A model generated the notes under the pieces. It ran no database searches, was not told the DNA's origin, and saw only the letters and a list, made by a program, of their open reading frames with translations. The position numbers and the translations under genes are program-made. Below are positions 6,372-6,835 of a stretch of DNA of 6,835 nt, in pieces; the stretch's first letter is position 1; each line of letters starts with the position of its first letter. Source of the DNA: an uncultured Clostridia bacterium (GTDB lineage Bacteria > Bacillota > Clostridia > Christensenellales > Aristaeellaceae); the NCBI GenBank assembly GCA_937907055.1, contig CALCTW010000075.1:1-6835 (forward strand). The letters are read 5' to 3'.

Positions 6372-6835
6372 GTGTTCGATCAGTTAAAGCGGGACATTCA
6401 GGCGGTGATCGACCGCGACCCTGCCGTAAAAAGCAAGCTCGAGGTGCTCACCTGCTATCCCGGTTTCAAGGCGCTGCGCAGCTACAGAAGAGCGCACCGC
6501 CTGTATCTGAAAAAGCATTATCTGCTGGCGCGTCTGATCAACGCGCGTTCCCGTAAGCGCACGGGCATCGATATCCATCCCGGCGCCACGATCGGCGAAG
6601 GTCTCTTCATCGACCATGGCTCCGGCACCGTCATCGGCGAGAACAAGGGCGCCGGTGTCGATGACAACTGCCGAATCGCCTGGGTGTCGCCGACGACAGG
6701 CACGAACTATGTCGGCGTCTGCGAAGCCCTTGCGGATGACGACCGGGGGGCGGTGTCCGGGAAGCAGATCCGCCTGACGCTGACGGATGCGCGGTTCAAG
6801 TCGATGGTGGAAGGAGTGCGCCACATCGTCTCCCT
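6372..6835 (+). CDS. cysE: Serine O-acetyltransferase-like protein, partial at the right edge, with an aberrant C-terminal part
   Basis: Residues 1-90 match serine O-acetyltransferase, which acetylates serine with acetyl-CoA in cysteine synthesis. The start FDQLKRDIQAVIDRDPA and the VLTCYPGFKALRSYRRAH segment (25-42) are typical of the N-terminal helical region. GIDIHPGATIG (65-75) and LFIDHGSGTVIGE (78-90) begin the left-handed beta-helix and carry the conserved DIHP and DHG active-site segments. The expected continuation (GDNxxIYQGVTLGGTG, then the RHP loop) is absent. From residue 91 the frame continues as NKGAGVDDNCRIAWVSPTTG and further unrecognised sequence to residue 154, with no stop before the window ends. 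The other two forward frames do not restore a CysE sequence. DDNCRI may be a remnant of the helix. Possible explanations are a divergent family, a fusion, or a sequence junction near 6642. A T-box leader reading a cysteine codon supports the assignment of the 5' part. Confidence 0.75.
   Translation, partial: MFDQLKRDIQAVIDRDPAVKSKLEVLTCYPGFKALRSYRRAHRLYLKKHYLLARLINARSRKRTGIDIHPGATIGEGLFIDHGSGTVIGENKGAGVDDNCRIAWVSPTTGTNYVGVCEALADDDRGAVSGKQIRLTLTDARFKSMVEGVRHIVS

Noticed and set aside
6384..6824. Open frame of 146 codons on the minus strand
   Set aside because: It is antisense to the cysE-like gene, which has a clear promoter, leader, ribosome binding site and family sequence.

Overview
The window looks like chromosomal DNA of a strictly anaerobic, moderately GC-rich low-GC-lineage Gram-positive (Firmicutes, Clostridia-like). 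The reasons are a ferredoxin-linked 2-oxoacid oxidoreductase, two T-box tRNA-sensing leaders, strong AGGAGG-type ribosome binding sites, near-perfect sigma-A promoters with 17-base spacers, and an rRNA-operon-like leader motif. I see no insertion sequence, CRISPR array, tRNA or prophage gene.

Layout. (1) Bases 1-122 hold a strong leftward promoter preceded by helically phased A-tracts. Its transcript leaves the window within about 40 nt and carries a motif typical of Firmicutes rRNA leaders, so an rRNA operon may begin just left of the window. (2) Bases 123-381 are non-coding and pyrimidine-rich on the + strand. (3) From 5188 down to 378 runs one leftward operon: a TTGACA-17-TATACT promoter, a complete T-box leader, then a P-loop ATPase, a 2x[4Fe-4S] ferredoxin subunit, the alpha, beta and gamma subunits of a 2-ketoisovalerate-type ferredoxin oxidoreductase (VOR), branched-chain aminotransferase IlvE, and a rho-independent terminator. 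(4) From 5989 down to 5296 is a single-gene unit for a purine-type phosphoribosyltransferase with its own consensus promoter and strong terminator. (5) From 6074 rightward is a divergent unit: consensus promoter, a second, atypical T-box leader, and a serine acetyltransferase (cysE)-like gene that runs off the right edge.

How the genes work together. VOR interconverts branched 2-oxoacids and branched acyl-CoAs using ferredoxin; IlvE interconverts the same 2-oxoacids and valine/leucine/isoleucine. The T-box in front most likely reads a valine codon (GUG), so the operon should switch on when tRNA-Val is uncharged. That logic favours valine synthesis, by reductive carboxylation of isobutyryl-CoA followed by transamination, over valine fermentation. 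The second T-box reads a cysteine codon (UGC) before a cysteine-pathway gene. In both leaders the acceptor-end bulge (UGGU, UGGA) matches the expected tRNA 3' end (ACCA for Val, UCCA for Cys).

The most unusual points are the valine-type T-box controlling a VOR operon, the degenerate T-box core before cysE, and the loss of recognisable hexapeptide sequence in the CysE-like protein after residue 90.
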